Shown one piece after another: positions 13,637 through 22,679 of a stretch of 30,059 nt of DNA. The notes beneath the pieces were generated by a model that did no database searches, was not told the origin of the DNA, and saw only the letters and a program-made list of their open reading frames with translations. Positions within the stretch are counted from its first letter, which is position 1; every line of letters starts with the position of its first letter. The stretch is taken from the NCBI GenBank assembly GCA_964593865.1, contig CAZQKE010000028.1:1-30059 (forward strand). The letters run 5' to 3'. The position numbers and the translations under genes are program-made. This DNA comes from CAZQKE01 sp964593865. Its GTDB lineage: Bacteria; Chloroflexota; Anaerolineae; JAAYZQ01.

Positions 13637-14986
13637 ATGAAAGAGAACAGTTGGCTGGAATGCATTCGCGGCTGTGGCAGCCGCTACTCAATCTTTGACG
13701 TTGTGTACCGCTGCGAGAAATGCGGCGGGTTGCTGGATGTAGAACACGATCTGGACGCCCTGCGGCAGCGCAGCGCAAAAGAGTGGAAGGACCTTTTTGA
13801 TCGGCGCACCCGGACCAATGAATGGCCCTACGGCAGCGGTGTGTGGGGCAAAAAAGAGTGGGTCTGCCCCCAGGTGGACAACGAAAATGTCGTATCCATG
13901 TACGAAGGGCACACCAACTGCTTCTGGGCCGAACGGCTGGGCCGCGAGATCGGCCTGCCCGATCTGTGGGTCAAGCTGAGCGGCAACAGCCACACCGGGT
14001 CGTTCAAGGACCTGGGGATGACGGTTTTGGTCTCCGTGGTGCGGCAGATCATGGCCGACCAGAAGGCCGGGCGACGCGGAGGCACGCCGATCCGGGCGGT
14101 AGCCTGCGCTTCCACAGGCGATACCTCGGCGGCACTGGCGGCTTATGCTGCCGCTGCAGGCATCCCGGCCATCGTCTTCCTGCCCCGTGGCAAAGTCTCC
14201 ACGGCCCAGCTGGTCCAACCCCTGGCCCACGGCGCCCACGTCCTGGCCCTGGACACCGACTTTGACGGCTGTATGCGCATCGTCCAGGAAGTCACCGCCG
14301 ATCAATCCATCTACCTGGCCAACTCAATGAACCCGCTGCGCATGGAGGGCCAAAAGACCGTCGGCATAGAAATCATCCAGCAGTTTGATTGGGAACCACC
14401 CGATTGGATCGTCATCCCGGCAGGCAACCTGGGCAACGTCAGCGCGCTGGGCAAAGGGCTGCTGATGATGCACGACCTGGGGCTGATCAACCGCCTGCCG
14501 CGCATCGCCTGCGCCCAGGCGGCCAACGCCAACCCCCTGTACCTGAGCTACCGGACCGGCTTTCGGGAGTACCGACCGGTGACGGCCCGGAAAACGGCGG
14601 CCAGCGCCATCCAGATCGGAGCGCCGGTCAGCTACGAACGGGCGGTCAAAGTGCTGCGGCGGTTTGACGGCGTCGTTGAGCAGGCCACAGAGGATGAGCT
14701 GGCCAACGCCGCCGCCCTGGCCGACAGGACGGGCCTCTACACCTGCCCCCAGACCGGCGTCGCGCTGGCCGTCCTGTTCAAACTCCTCAAACGGGGCGAA
14801 ATCCGCCCCGACCAGCGGGTGATCGTCATCTCCACGGCCCACGGGCTGAAATTCACCCGCTTCAAGGTCGGCTACCACGAGGGGACACTGGAAGGCGTCA
14901 CCGCCCGCCACGCCAACCCGCCGCTGGAGCTGCCTGCCGATGGCGACGCCGTGCGTCGGGCATTGGACCGGATCATCAATGCATGA
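13637..14986 (+). CDS. thrC: Threonine synthase
   Basis: A 449-residue PLP enzyme that converts O-phosphohomoserine to threonine, the last step of the pathway. An N-terminal zinc ribbon (C9, C13, C26, C29) is followed by the fold-type II core. K124 in HTGSFKDLGM is the PLP-binding lysine; CASTGDTSAALAAYAAAAG is the substrate and phosphate loop; PAGNLGNVSALGKG contacts the PLP phosphate; CPQTGVALA lies near the C-terminus. It closes the cluster that begins with aspartokinase but has its own likely promoter. No strong Shine-Dalgarno is seen before the ATG. Homoserine dehydrogenase and homoserine kinase must be encoded elsewhere or replaced. Confidence 0.93.
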   Translation: MKENSWLECIRGCGSRYSIFDVVYRCEKCGGLLDVEHDLDALRQRSAKEWKDLFDRRTRTNEWPYGSGVWGKKEWVCPQVDNENVVSMYEGHTNCFWAERLGREIGLPDLWVKLSGNSHTGSFKDLGMTVLVSVVRQIMADQKAGRRGGTPIRAVACASTGDTSAALAAYAAAAGIPAIVFLPRGKVSTAQLVQPLAHGAHVLALDTDFDGCMRIVQEVTADQSIYLANSMNPLRMEGQKTVGIEIIQQFDWEPPDWIVIPAGNLGNVSALGKGLLMMHDLGLINRLPRIACAQAANANPLYLSYRTGFREYRPVTARKTAASAIQIGAPVSYERAVKVLRRFDGVVEQATEDELANAAALADRTGLYTCPQTGVALAVLFKLLKRGEIRPDQRVIVISTAHGLKFTRFKVGYHEGTLEGVTARHANPPLELPADGDAVRRALDRIINA

Positions 14987-14999
14987 ATGGAGAGAAACA

Positions 15000-16046
15000 A
15001 TGGAACGGATAAAACCGCTCTTGCCGGCCCTGTTGCTTTTGACCTTGATAACCGTCGCCTGTAGCGCGCCGGAAACCACCTCTCCCACAGACACGGCAGC
15101 CATCACCTCGCCCACCGCGCCCCCGACCGTCACCGCGCCGGTCACCGATTCCCCCTTGCCGACGCCGACAAAACAACCTACGGCCACACCGCCACCCTCA
15201 CCCACGCCCCCGGCCCTGCAACTGGTCATCCTCCACACCAACGACAACTGGGGCGAAACCGAACCATGCGGTTGAGGCCAAAGCGCAACCGGCGGGTTCC
15301 GCCGGAGAGCAACCTATGTGGCCCAACAACGGCAACAGGCCGACTACCTCTTGCTCTTGGATACGGGCGACGCCTTGCTAGGAGGCGGCCCCCTAGGAGA
15401 AAAAACCAAAGGGGAAGCCATCGTCGCCGGGATGAACCTGATGGGCTACGACGCTATGGCCCTGGGGCCCAAGGAGCTGCGGCTGGGAGCGGACCTGCTC
15501 CGGCAGCGGATGGAGGAAGCCGAATTCGCCGTACTCTCGGCCAACGCCGTCTTTACCGGGACGGAGGACTTGGTAGCCGATCCTTATGTCATTCTGGACA
15601 TAGGCGGCCACCGGGTGGGCATCATCGGCCTAACCCGCTCCCCCGGCAAAAAGCCCCTGACCGACTTCCAAGTCCTAGACCCGGAACCCGCTCTGACCCG
15701 CACCATCGCGGAGGTAAAGCCCCAAGCAGATACCATCATCCTGCTGACCAACATAGGCTACCGCCGCAGCCTGACATTGGCCGACACCATACCGGGCATA
15801 GACCTGGTGATCGCCGCCCGACCGGGCCAGCTCCCCAGCATGGCCGTCCGCACCACCGAAACGGGGACCCTGGTCGTCACCGCCGATCAATCCATGCCCC
15901 GCCATTCGGGGCGACGGGTGGGCCGCCTGGTCGTAACCCTGGAGCCGGACGGCTCCCTCAGCGGGGAAACGTGGGCCTCCGTGCCGATGGACAAGCGGAT
16001 CGCCGACGACCCGGCCATGCGCGATCTGCTCAACGGCTACCGATAG
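15000..16046 (+). CDS. Lipoprotein of the 5'-nucleotidase/metallophosphatase type with in-frame UGA (candidate selenoprotein)
   Basis: Read through the UGA, this is a 348-residue exported lipoprotein. A signal ends at C21 (LITVACS), a Thr/Pro stalk spans about 25-72, and the phosphoesterase-like domain starts LQLVILHTNDNWGETEPCG. Codon 92 is UGA (15273-15275), after which the same frame stays open to 16046 and continues GGFRRRATYVAQQR, LLLLDTGDALLG, LSANAVFTG and HRVGIIGLT, all 5'-nucleotidase-family segments. Related proteins carry EPCGC...GG-x-x-RRAT, so the UGA stands where the second Cys is expected, giving C-G-U. A SECIS-like hairpin follows at the right distance. The HTND segment lacks the usual downstream metal His, and no C-terminal nucleotidase domain exists. 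The alternative is a nonsense mutation or sequencing error splitting the gene. It starts 13 bp after thrC. Confidence 0.7.
15276..15306 (+). promoter_or_regulatory. SECIS-like hairpin after the in-frame UGA
   Basis: CCGGCGG (15289-15295) pairs with CCGCCGG (15299-15305), either as 7 bp with a GUU loop or as 6 bp with a GGUUC loop. The apical loop begins 19-20 nt after the UGA, inside the 16-37 nt range reported for bacterial SECIS elements, and starts with G followed by G or U, as expected for SelB recognition. It also encodes part of the conserved GGFRRR segment, so coding constraint may contribute to the pairing. Confidence 0.5.
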
Positions 16047-16095
16047 GCGGCGTTGGGCGATCAACGGACGGCTCCAAGCCGCGTCACACAGACCG

Positions 16096-19008
16096 ATGAG
16101 CATGACACACAGATCGGCCTTCTTCCGCCTCATAGGGGCACTGGGAATCCTGTTGAGCCTGATGAGCGTTGCCGTCAGACCGGCGGCAAGCCAGGAGCAA
16201 CCCACCCCCTCCGGCGAGGACGAGTGGCTGGATGAGACCCTGGCCCGCATGACCACGGCCGACAAGGTAGGGCAGCTCTTCCTGGTCACCTTTGAGGGAA
16301 ATGCCACCGACGCCACCTCGGACATTGCCCGTCTGATCCAGGTCCTGCGGGTGGGTGGCGTGATCATCTCCCCCGCCAACGGAAACTTTGTCAACGACAC
16401 AACCGCCCCGCAACAGGTCCTGTCCTTGACGACGGCACTGCAGACCCTTGCCTTCAGCCCCTCCATGCCTCTGACCATCACCCGCACCCTGCCCGTCACC
16501 ATCACCGTGCCGGAAGAAAGCACCGGCAGAGAATCATCCGGCGCGGTCACACTGACCACGGTCACGACCTTTACCGAGATCATCACCCTGCCCCAACAAG
16601 GCATCCCATTGCTGATCGCCGTCGCCCAGGAAGGAGATGGCTACCCCTACACCGCTCTGCGGGGTGGTTTCACAACCCTGCCCAGCAACATGGCGATAGG
16701 AGCCACCTGGAACGAGAGCAACGCCCAGACGGTAGGCCACATCGTCGGTCAGGAGCTGGCCGCCGTGGGCGTCAACCTGCTCCTGGGGCCATCCCTGGAT
16801 GTGCTCAACGAACCGTGGCCCCGGCAAGGGGGCAATCTGGGCGTCCGCTCCTTCGGCGGCGATCCTTACTGGGTGGGAGTTATGGGCCGGGCCTACATCC
16901 GTGGGGTACACGAGGGCAGCAACGGACGGGTAGCGACGGTAGCCAAACACCTACCCGGCCTGGGGGCCAGCGACCGCAGCCTGGAGGAGGAAATCTCCAC
17001 CGTGGACAAATCCCTCACCGACCTGCGCCTCATTGAACTGCCCCCCTTCTTCGCGGTGACCCAGGAGCAGCCCTTGACCGATACAACCGACGCCCTGATG
17101 ACGGCCCACATCCGCTACCGCGGCTTCCAGGGCAACATCCGCTACGTAACCCCGCCCATCAGCCTCCACCCCCAGGGATTACAAGAGATCATGGCCCAGC
17201 CGGAGTTGGCCCCCTGGCGGGAAAGGGGCGGTGTGCTGGTCAGCGATTCCCTGGGCGTACCGGCCGTGCGGCGGTACTACTCGCCCGACCTGAGCAACTT
17301 TCCCCACCGCCAGATCGCCCTGGATGCCTTCTTGGCCGGTAACGACCTGCTGAACCTTTCCCGCTTCTCCCTGGACGATTCGTGGGACACCCAACTACGC
17401 AATATTGAGGATACCATCCTCTTTTTCCAGGACCGATACGACACCGATGAAGCGTTTCGGATGCGCGTAGACCAAGCGGTGCGGCGCATCCTGGCCCTCA
17501 AGCACCGCATCTGCACCGATTTCACCCTCTCTGCCTGTCTCGGCCACGGAGCATTGGACCAAGTTGGCAAATCGGCGGCACAAGTAGCCCAGATCGGTCA
17601 AGAAGCGATCACGCTGCTTTACCCTTCGGTGGAAGAATTGACCGTCCGCCTGCCCCGGCCCCCGCGCATGGACGACCAGATCGTGATCTTTGCCGATGCC
17701 CGCCAAGTGCGCGATTGCCCCCTTTGCCCATCTACCACCATCCTTGACCCCGCTACCCTGCGAGAGACCATCCTGCGTCTCTACGGCCCCGACGCCAGCG
17801 GGCAGGTGGACCCGGCCCACATCACCGCCTACACCTTTGACGACCTGCTCCGTGCCCTCGGCGGCGAAAACCCAGACCTGGAACAGGCCATCCGTGAGGC
17901 AGATTGGCTGGTGTTCGCCATGCTGGATTACGCCCCCCAGGACTACCCCTCCTCTGCGGCCCTCAAGCAGTTTCTGCGCGAATGGCAGGTCGGGCTGGAG
18001 ACTCAGAACATCGTCGTTATGGCCCACGAAGCTCCCTACTACCTGGACACGACCGAAGTCAGCAAGCTAACCGCCTACTTTGGCATCTACGGCAAGACAG
18101 AACCTTTCACCGACGCCGCCGTGCGGGCATTATTCCTAGAATTCGTGCCCCCAGGTCGCCCACCGGTAACGGTCTCCGGCGTGGGCTACGACCTGCGCAT
18201 CCAACTATCCCCCGACCCCAACCAGGTGATCTCGGTGCTGTGGGCAGACCTTCCCCCCCAAGTAGAGGCCACACCCCAGCCTGTGCGCCTGCAGGTAGGC
18301 GACCCATTGCGCATCCGCACAGGCCCCATTGTGGATCACAACGGCAACCCGGTCCCCGACGGGACATTGGTCACATTCCACTACACCTACGTAGACGAAG
18401 GGTTGGGCGGGTTGGTCCAGGCCCCCACCGTGAACGGCGTAGCCGAAACGACGCTGACGCTGGAACACGCCGGAGTCCTGGAGATCCGGGCCAGCAGCGA
18501 TCCGGCCATGAACTCGCGCCCTCTGCAGGTCATCAACGAAGGTGAAACCACCACGATCCAGACGCCCACACCGACTCCAACCCCCACCTTCACCCCCACC
18601 CCTACTCCCACGCCCACACCCACCGCCACTCCCACGCCCACACCCACCGCCACCCCCACGCCCACACCTACCCCTACACCCCCTCCCCCGCCACCACCCC
18701 AGCCCCGCGTCGGCTGGCCGGACCTGACCCTGGCTCTGGCAGGAATCGCGGCAGCAGGCATGGTCGTGGTGACGGCAGGGCGAGGAGCACGGCTCCAAGA
18801 GCGGGTGACATACCCCTTTTCCCGCCTGGCCCTGTTGAGCGCGATCTGCGGCCTGATCGGATATGTGTACTACAGCCTGGGGCTGCCGGGCAGCCGGATC
18901 GTGGATACGTTATCACCCGGCCTACGCGGATTGCTGGTAGGCTTTGTAGGCGGACTGCTCCCCCTGGTCCCGGCGGTCATCTGGTCAAGATCAAGCAAAA
19001 AGAGGTAG
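16096..19008 (+). CDS. Exported glycoside hydrolase family 3-like protein with Thr/Pro stalk and membrane tail
   Basis: A 970-residue protein of the beta-N-acetylglucosaminidase/beta-glucosidase type. A signal peptide (SAFFRLIGALGILLSLMSVAV) precedes the GH3 barrel: MTTADKVGQLFLV, LRVGGVIIS, GVNLLLGPSLDVLNEP, VAKHLPGLGASDRS (from 282) and GGVLVSDSLGV with nucleophile D384. NagZ enzymes show KHFPGHG followed by D-S-H; here PGHG is PGLG and the acid/base His is replaced by Ser, so it is probably not a standard NagZ and may use another acid/base. A second alpha/beta domain, a beta-sandwich near LRIRTGPIVDHNGNPV (an invasin-like Ig fold), a Thr/Pro stalk (about 821-868) and three membrane helices (about 876-895, 910-930, 942-963) follow. 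It would hydrolyse glycans outside the cell while anchored at the membrane. It ends 4 bp before msrA. Confidence 0.8.
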   Translation: MSMTHRSAFFRLIGALGILLSLMSVAVRPAASQEQPTPSGEDEWLDETLARMTTADKVGQLFLVTFEGNATDATSDIARLIQVLRVGGVIISPANGNFVNDTTAPQQVLSLTTALQTLAFSPSMPLTITRTLPVTITVPEESTGRESSGAVTLTTVTTFTEIITLPQQGIPLLIAVAQEGDGYPYTALRGGFTTLPSNMAIGATWNESNAQTVGHIVGQELAAVGVNLLLGPSLDVLNEPWPRQGGNLGVRSFGGDPYWVGVMGRAYIRGVHEGSNGRVATVAKHLPGLGASDRSLEEEISTVDKSLTDLRLIELPPFFAVTQEQPLTDTTDALMTAHIRYRGFQGNIRYVTPPISLHPQGLQEIMAQPELAPWRERGGVLVSDSLGVPAVRRYYSPDLSNFPHRQIALDAFLAGNDLLNLSRFSLDDSWDTQLRNIEDTILFFQDRYDTDEAFRMRVDQAVRRILALKHRICTDFTLSACLGHGALDQVGKSAAQVAQIGQEAITLLYPSVEELTVRLPRPPRMDDQIVIFADARQVRDCPLCPSTTILDPATLRETILRLYGPDASGQVDPAHITAYTFDDLLRALGGENPDLEQAIREADWLVFAMLDYAPQDYPSSAALKQFLREWQVGLETQNIVVMAHEAPYYLDTTEVSKLTAYFGIYGKTEPFTDAAVRALFLEFVPPGRPPVTVSGVGYDLRIQLSPDPNQVISVLWADLPPQVEATPQPVRLQVGDPLRIRTGPIVDHNGNPVPDGTLVTFHYTYVDEGLGGLVQAPTVNGVAETTLTLEHAGVLEIRASSDPAMNSRPLQVINEGETTTIQTPTPTPTPTFTPTPTPTPTPTATPTPTPTATPTPTPTPTPPPPPPPQPRVGWPDLTLALAGIAAAGMVVVTAGRGARLQERVTYPFSRLALLSAICGLIGYVYYSLGLPGSRIVDTLSPGLRGLLVGFVGGLLPLVPAVIWSRSSKKR

Positions 19009-19012
19009 GATT

Positions 19013-19555
19013 ATGACAAACTTTGAATCGGCAACCCTGGCCGGGGGCTGCTTTTGGTGCCTGGAAGCGGTTTTTGAGCAACTGAAGGGCGTGGAAAAGG
19101 CCGAGCCGGGCTATTCCGGCGGCCACATGCCCCACCCGACCTATGAACAGGTCTGCACCGGCACGACGGGCCACGCCGAAGTGGTCCAGATCACCTTCAA
19201 CCCCCAAGAGATCTCCTTCGAGGACCTGCTGCGCGTGTTCTTTGCCATCCACGATCCGACGACGCTCAACCGCCAGGGCGAAGATGTGGGGACCCAATAC
19301 CGCTCGGCCATCTTTTACCACAATGCAGAACAAAAGGCCACCGCCGAAAGGGTCATCCACGAACTGGAAGCCGCCCGGCTGTGGCCCGATCCCATCGTCA
19401 CCGAAATCACCCCCTTCACCGCCTTTTACCCCGCCGAAGACTACCACCGCCGCTACTTTCAGCTCCACCCCGACCAACCTTACTGCCGGGCGGTCATTGC
19501 CCCCAAAGTTGCCAAATTCAGAAAGAAATTCATGGATCGGCTGAAAAAGGACTAG
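19013..19555 (+). CDS. msrA: Peptide-methionine (S)-S-oxide reductase
   Basis: A 180-residue cytoplasmic repair enzyme that reduces methionine-S-sulfoxide in proteins. The active site GGCFWC contains the catalytic C13; the usual partners YSGG, TGHAE and DPTTLNRQGEDVGTQYRSAIF are present, and DYHRRYFQLHPDQPYC near the end supplies the usual C-terminal segment. The length is normal for MsrA. An AGGTAGGA ribosome-binding site overlaps the end of the GH3 gene. It begins an apparent operon with the Fe-S scaffold gene (7 bp apart) and aconitase. That grouping suggests oxidative-damage repair alongside maintenance of an oxygen-sensitive Fe-S enzyme. Confidence 0.96.
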   Translation: MTNFESATLAGGCFWCLEAVFEQLKGVEKAEPGYSGGHMPHPTYEQVCTGTTGHAEVVQITFNPQEISFEDLLRVFFAIHDPTTLNRQGEDVGTQYRSAIFYHNAEQKATAERVIHELEAARLWPDPIVTEITPFTAFYPAEDYHRRYFQLHPDQPYCRAVIAPKVAKFRKKFMDRLKKD

Positions 19556-19562
19556 AGGACGA

Positions 19563-19946
19563 ATGGACGATTTTTACCGCGAAGAGATTTTGGAACATTA
19601 CACCCACCCCCACCATTACGGTACACTGGAAAACCCGGACATCAGTTACGAAGACGACAACCCCCTGTGCGGCGACAGGGTACGTTTTGACATCCGCCTG
19701 GCCGACGACGGTCGGACGGTGGCCGACGTGCGCTTTTCGGGCGTCGGCTGCGCCATCAGCAAAGCCTCGGCCTCCATGCTGACCGACATGGTCTTGGGCA
19801 AAACGCTGGATGAGGTCCGAGAACTGACCAAAGAAGACGTGCTCGCAGAACTGGGCATTGACTTGGGGCCGGTGCGCCTCAAGTGCGCCCTGTTGCCGCT
19901 CAAAGTCGTCAAGGCGGGGGTCGTTGAAAAATTGGGAGAAGGTTAA
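19563..19946 (+). CDS. sufU: SufU/IscU-like iron-sulfur cluster scaffold protein
   Basis: A 127-residue cytoplasmic protein of the NifU-N/SufU family, which receives sulfur from a cysteine desulfurase and builds or relays Fe-S clusters. The conserved ligands are visible: C36 and D38 in NPLCGD, C63 in GVGCAISKASASM and C108 in VRLKCALL. The insert between the second and third cysteines (TLDEVRELTKEDVLAELGIDLG) is longer than in IscU and typical of SufU, which may act as a zinc-dependent sulfur acceptor for SufS. No desulfurase gene is in the window. Its TAA is directly followed by the aconitase ATG, implying tight coupling with an Fe-S client enzyme. Confidence 0.92.
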   Translation: MDDFYREEILEHYTHPHHYGTLENPDISYEDDNPLCGDRVRFDIRLADDGRTVADVRFSGVGCAISKASASMLTDMVLGKTLDEVRELTKEDVLAELGIDLGPVRLKCALLPLKVVKAGVVEKLGEG

Positions 19947-22628
19947 ATGCACGATCCTTTCGGAGCAACGGCCATACTGGAAACGAAAGACGGCCCGGTG
20001 CGCATCTACCGTTTGGCGCGGCTGGCCGAACTGGGGCTGACCGATCTAGACCGCTTGCCCTTCTCCATCCGCATCTGGCTGGAAGGGTTGTTGCGCCGCT
20101 GCGACGGAAAGACCATCACCCAGGAGCACGTCCGGCGATTGGCCGCCTGGGACCCCCGTTCCCCCGGCGAAGGAGAGTTGCCCTTCCAACCGGCCCGCGT
20201 GCTCCTGCAAGATCTTACCGGCGTGCCCGCCATTGTGGACCTGGCCGCCCTGCGCTCGGCCATGCACCGCTTGGGCGGCGACCTGCGACGCATCAACCCC
20301 CAAATTCCGGTGGACCTGGTGATCGACCACTCGGTCCAGGTGGACGCTTACGGCAGCGACGAGGCGTTGGCCATCAACAGCCGCCGCGAATTTGAGCGCA
20401 ACGCAGAGCGATACCGCTTCCTCCGCTGGGCGCAGGGAGCCTTTGACAATTTCCGCGTCGTGCCCCCCTCTACCGGCATCGTCCACCAGGTCAACCTGGA
20501 ATACCTGGCTACGGTCGTGACAAAGGGACGGGAGCCGGATGGCAGTTGGGTGGCCTTCCCCGATACCCTGGTCGGCACAGACTCCCATACGACCATGGTC
20601 AACGGCTTGGGGGTGATGGGCTGGGGCGTGGGCGGCATTGAAGCGGAAGCGGCCATGCTGGGCGAGCCGATCACCATGCTGCCGCCGGAAGTCATCGGCC
20701 TGGAGCTGGTGGGGGAACTGCCGGAAGGGGCGACGGCCACCGACCTGGTGCTGACCGTCACCCGGCTGCTGCGCCAAAAGGGCGTCGTCGGCAAATTCGT
20801 TGAATTCTTCGGCCCCGGCGTGCGCCACCTCAGCCTGGCCGACCGAGCTACCCTGGCTAACATGGCCCCCGAATACGGCGCGACCCTGGGCTTTTTCCCG
20901 GTAGACGAGGAGACGCTGCGCTATCTGCACCTCACGGGGCGGCCCGCTACCCTGGTGGACCTGGTGGAGCGGTACACCAAAGCACAAAGTCTCTTCCGCA
21001 GCGAGGAGACGCCGACGCCCGACTATTCCGATACGCTGACGCTAGACTTGACCACCGTGGAACCGAGCCTGGCCGGGCCGAAACGCCCCCAGGACCTCAT
21101 CCCCTTGCGCCGGATGAAATCCGCCTTTGCCCAGATCGCCAAACCGGATTCCACCCCACCGACGCAAGGGGCCGCCCTGCACGACGGCGCGGTCGTCATC
21201 GCCGCCATCACCAGCTGCACCAACACGTCCAACCCCTCGGTCATGATCGCCGCCGGGCTGCTGGCAAAGGCAGCGGTGGAACGGGGGCTGCGTGTTCCGG
21301 ATTATGTAAAGACAAGCCTGGCCCCCGGATCCCGCGTCGTCAGCCGCTACCTGGACGCCGCCGGGCTAACTCCCTACCTGAACCGCCTGGGGTTCCACGT
21401 GGTGGGCTACGGTTGCACGACCTGCATCGGCAACAGCGGTCCCCTGGCCGAGGAAGTGGTCCGGGCCATCGAAGAACGCGATCTCACCGTGGCCGCCGTC
21501 CTTTCCGGCAACCGCAATTTCGAAGGCCGTATCAGCCCCCACGTGCGGGCCAACTATTTGGCCTCACCGCCGTTGGTAGTGGCCTACGCTCTGGCCGGGC
21601 GGGTGGACATAGACCTGCCGACCGAACCGCTGGGCCACGACCCCGACGGCCACCCCGTCTACCTGCGCGACATCTGGCCGGAACAGACAAAAATCCACCA
21701 GGTCCTGACAGCCGTCCTGGACCCGGAGATGTTCAAAGCACAATATGCCGATGTGTTCACAGGCAACGAGGCATGGAACGCCATCCCGGTAGCGATGACG
21801 GAGACCGGCCTGTACGCCTGGGACCCCACCTCCACTTACATCCAAGAGCCACCTTTCTGGGCCGACCTGCCCCCCGAACCGCCGCCCGTCACCGACATCC
21901 ACGGGGCGCGGGTGCTGGCCCTGCTGGGCGATTCGGTGACGACCGACCACATCTCCCCGGCGGGCAGCATCGCCCCCGATAGCCCGGCAGGCCGTTATCT
22001 CACCGAGCGAGGCGTTGCGCCGTCCGATTTCAACTCCTACGGCTCACGACGGGGCAACCATGAGGTGATGGTGCGCGGCACATTCGCCAATATCCGCCTG
22101 CGGAACCGGCTGGTCCCCGGCAGCGAAGGAGGGGTCACCCTGCACCTGCCTGACGGCGAGGTGATGAGCATCTACGAGGCGGCCATGCGCTACCGGGCCG
22201 AGGGTGTGCCGCTGCTGGTGCTGGGCGGTCACCAGTACGGGACGGGCAGCTCCCGCGATTGGGCGGCAAAGGGAGTCCACCTGTTGGGTGTGCGGGCCGT
22301 CATCGCCCGCAGCTACGAACGCATCCACCGCAGCAATCTGATCGGCATGGGGGTTTTGCCCTTGCAATTTCGGGAAGGAGAAAGCGCAGAGAGCCTGGGC
22401 CTGACCGGACACGAAGTGTTTGACATCATCGGGCTGGCCGAAGGACCGACACCGGGGCAACAGGTCACGGTCCACGCCCGGCGCGGCGAAGGGGAAAGGG
22501 CCACCGAGATCACCTTCCCGGCCATCGTCCGGCTGGACACGGCGGTAGAGGTGGAGTACTATCGCCACGGCGGCGTGCTGCACACGATCTTGCGGAGGCT
22601 GGCCTTCCCCCCCGCGCCGACCGACTAG
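19947..22628 (+). CDS. acnA: Aconitate hydratase (AcnA-type)
   Basis: An 893-residue TCA-cycle enzyme that interconverts citrate and isocitrate, in the length range of AcnA/IRP1-type aconitases. Recognisable segments are VLLQDLTGVPAIVDLAALR, DLVIDHSVQVD, SHTTMVNGLGVMGWGVGGIEAE, the first cluster ligand C424 in ITSCTNTSNPS, ligands C490 and C493 in GYGCTTCIGNSGPL, SGNRNFEGRISPHVRANYL, the swivel-domain GDSVTTDHISPAGSI, NSYGSRRGNHEVMVRGTF and GTGSSRDWAAKG. All three 4Fe-4S ligands are present. It follows the Fe-S scaffold gene with no gap and ends at a strong hairpin. Confidence 0.97.
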   Translation: MHDPFGATAILETKDGPVRIYRLARLAELGLTDLDRLPFSIRIWLEGLLRRCDGKTITQEHVRRLAAWDPRSPGEGELPFQPARVLLQDLTGVPAIVDLAALRSAMHRLGGDLRRINPQIPVDLVIDHSVQVDAYGSDEALAINSRREFERNAERYRFLRWAQGAFDNFRVVPPSTGIVHQVNLEYLATVVTKGREPDGSWVAFPDTLVGTDSHTTMVNGLGVMGWGVGGIEAEAAMLGEPITMLPPEVIGLELVGELPEGATATDLVLTVTRLLRQKGVVGKFVEFFGPGVRHLSLADRATLANMAPEYGATLGFFPVDEETLRYLHLTGRPATLVDLVERYTKAQSLFRSEETPTPDYSDTLTLDLTTVEPSLAGPKRPQDLIPLRRMKSAFAQIAKPDSTPPTQGAALHDGAVVIAAITSCTNTSNPSVMIAAGLLAKAAVERGLRVPDYVKTSLAPGSRVVSRYLDAAGLTPYLNRLGFHVVGYGCTTCIGNSGPLAEEVVRAIEERDLTVAAVLSGNRNFEGRISPHVRANYLASPPLVVAYALAGRVDIDLPTEPLGHDPDGHPVYLRDIWPEQTKIHQVLTAVLDPEMFKAQYADVFTGNEAWNAIPVAMTETGLYAWDPTSTYIQEPPFWADLPPEPPPVTDIHGARVLALLGDSVTTDHISPAGSIAPDSPAGRYLTERGVAPSDFNSYGSRRGNHEVMVRGTFANIRLRNRLVPGSEGGVTLHLPDGEVMSIYEAAMRYRAEGVPLLVLGGHQYGTGSSRDWAAKGVHLLGVRAVIARSYERIHRSNLIGMGVLPLQFREGESAESLGLTGHEVFDIIGLAEGPTPGQQVTVHARRGEGERATEITFPAIVRLDTAVEVEYYRHGGVLHTILRRLAFPPAPTD

Positions 22629-22635
22629 GCCGATC

Positions 22636-22670
22636 ATGACCGCAAGGGCTTGTTCGGCCCTTGCGGTCAT
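22636..22670. terminator. Bidirectional hairpin between convergent genes
   Basis: ATGACCGCAAGGGC (22636-22649) pairs perfectly over 14 bp with 22657-22670 around a 7-nt loop. It lies 7 bp after the aconitase stop and 9 bp before the end of the opposing gene. There is no T-run on either side, so it may act as an mRNA 3'-end stabiliser or Rho-assisted terminator. Confidence 0.6.
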
Positions 22671-22679
22671 CCCAACAGA

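Noticed and set aside
15266..16099. A 277-codon ORF in another frame covering the region after the in-frame UGA
   Set aside because: Its product is Arg/Pro-rich shadow sequence, whereas the frame continuing from 15000 gives recognisable 5'-nucleotidase-family segments.
18560..18690. CCCAC/CACCC-rich tract in the GH3 gene as a possible repeat array
   Set aside because: It is simply the codon-level reflection of the Thr/Pro stalk (CCC ACn units), with no spacer or fixed unit length.
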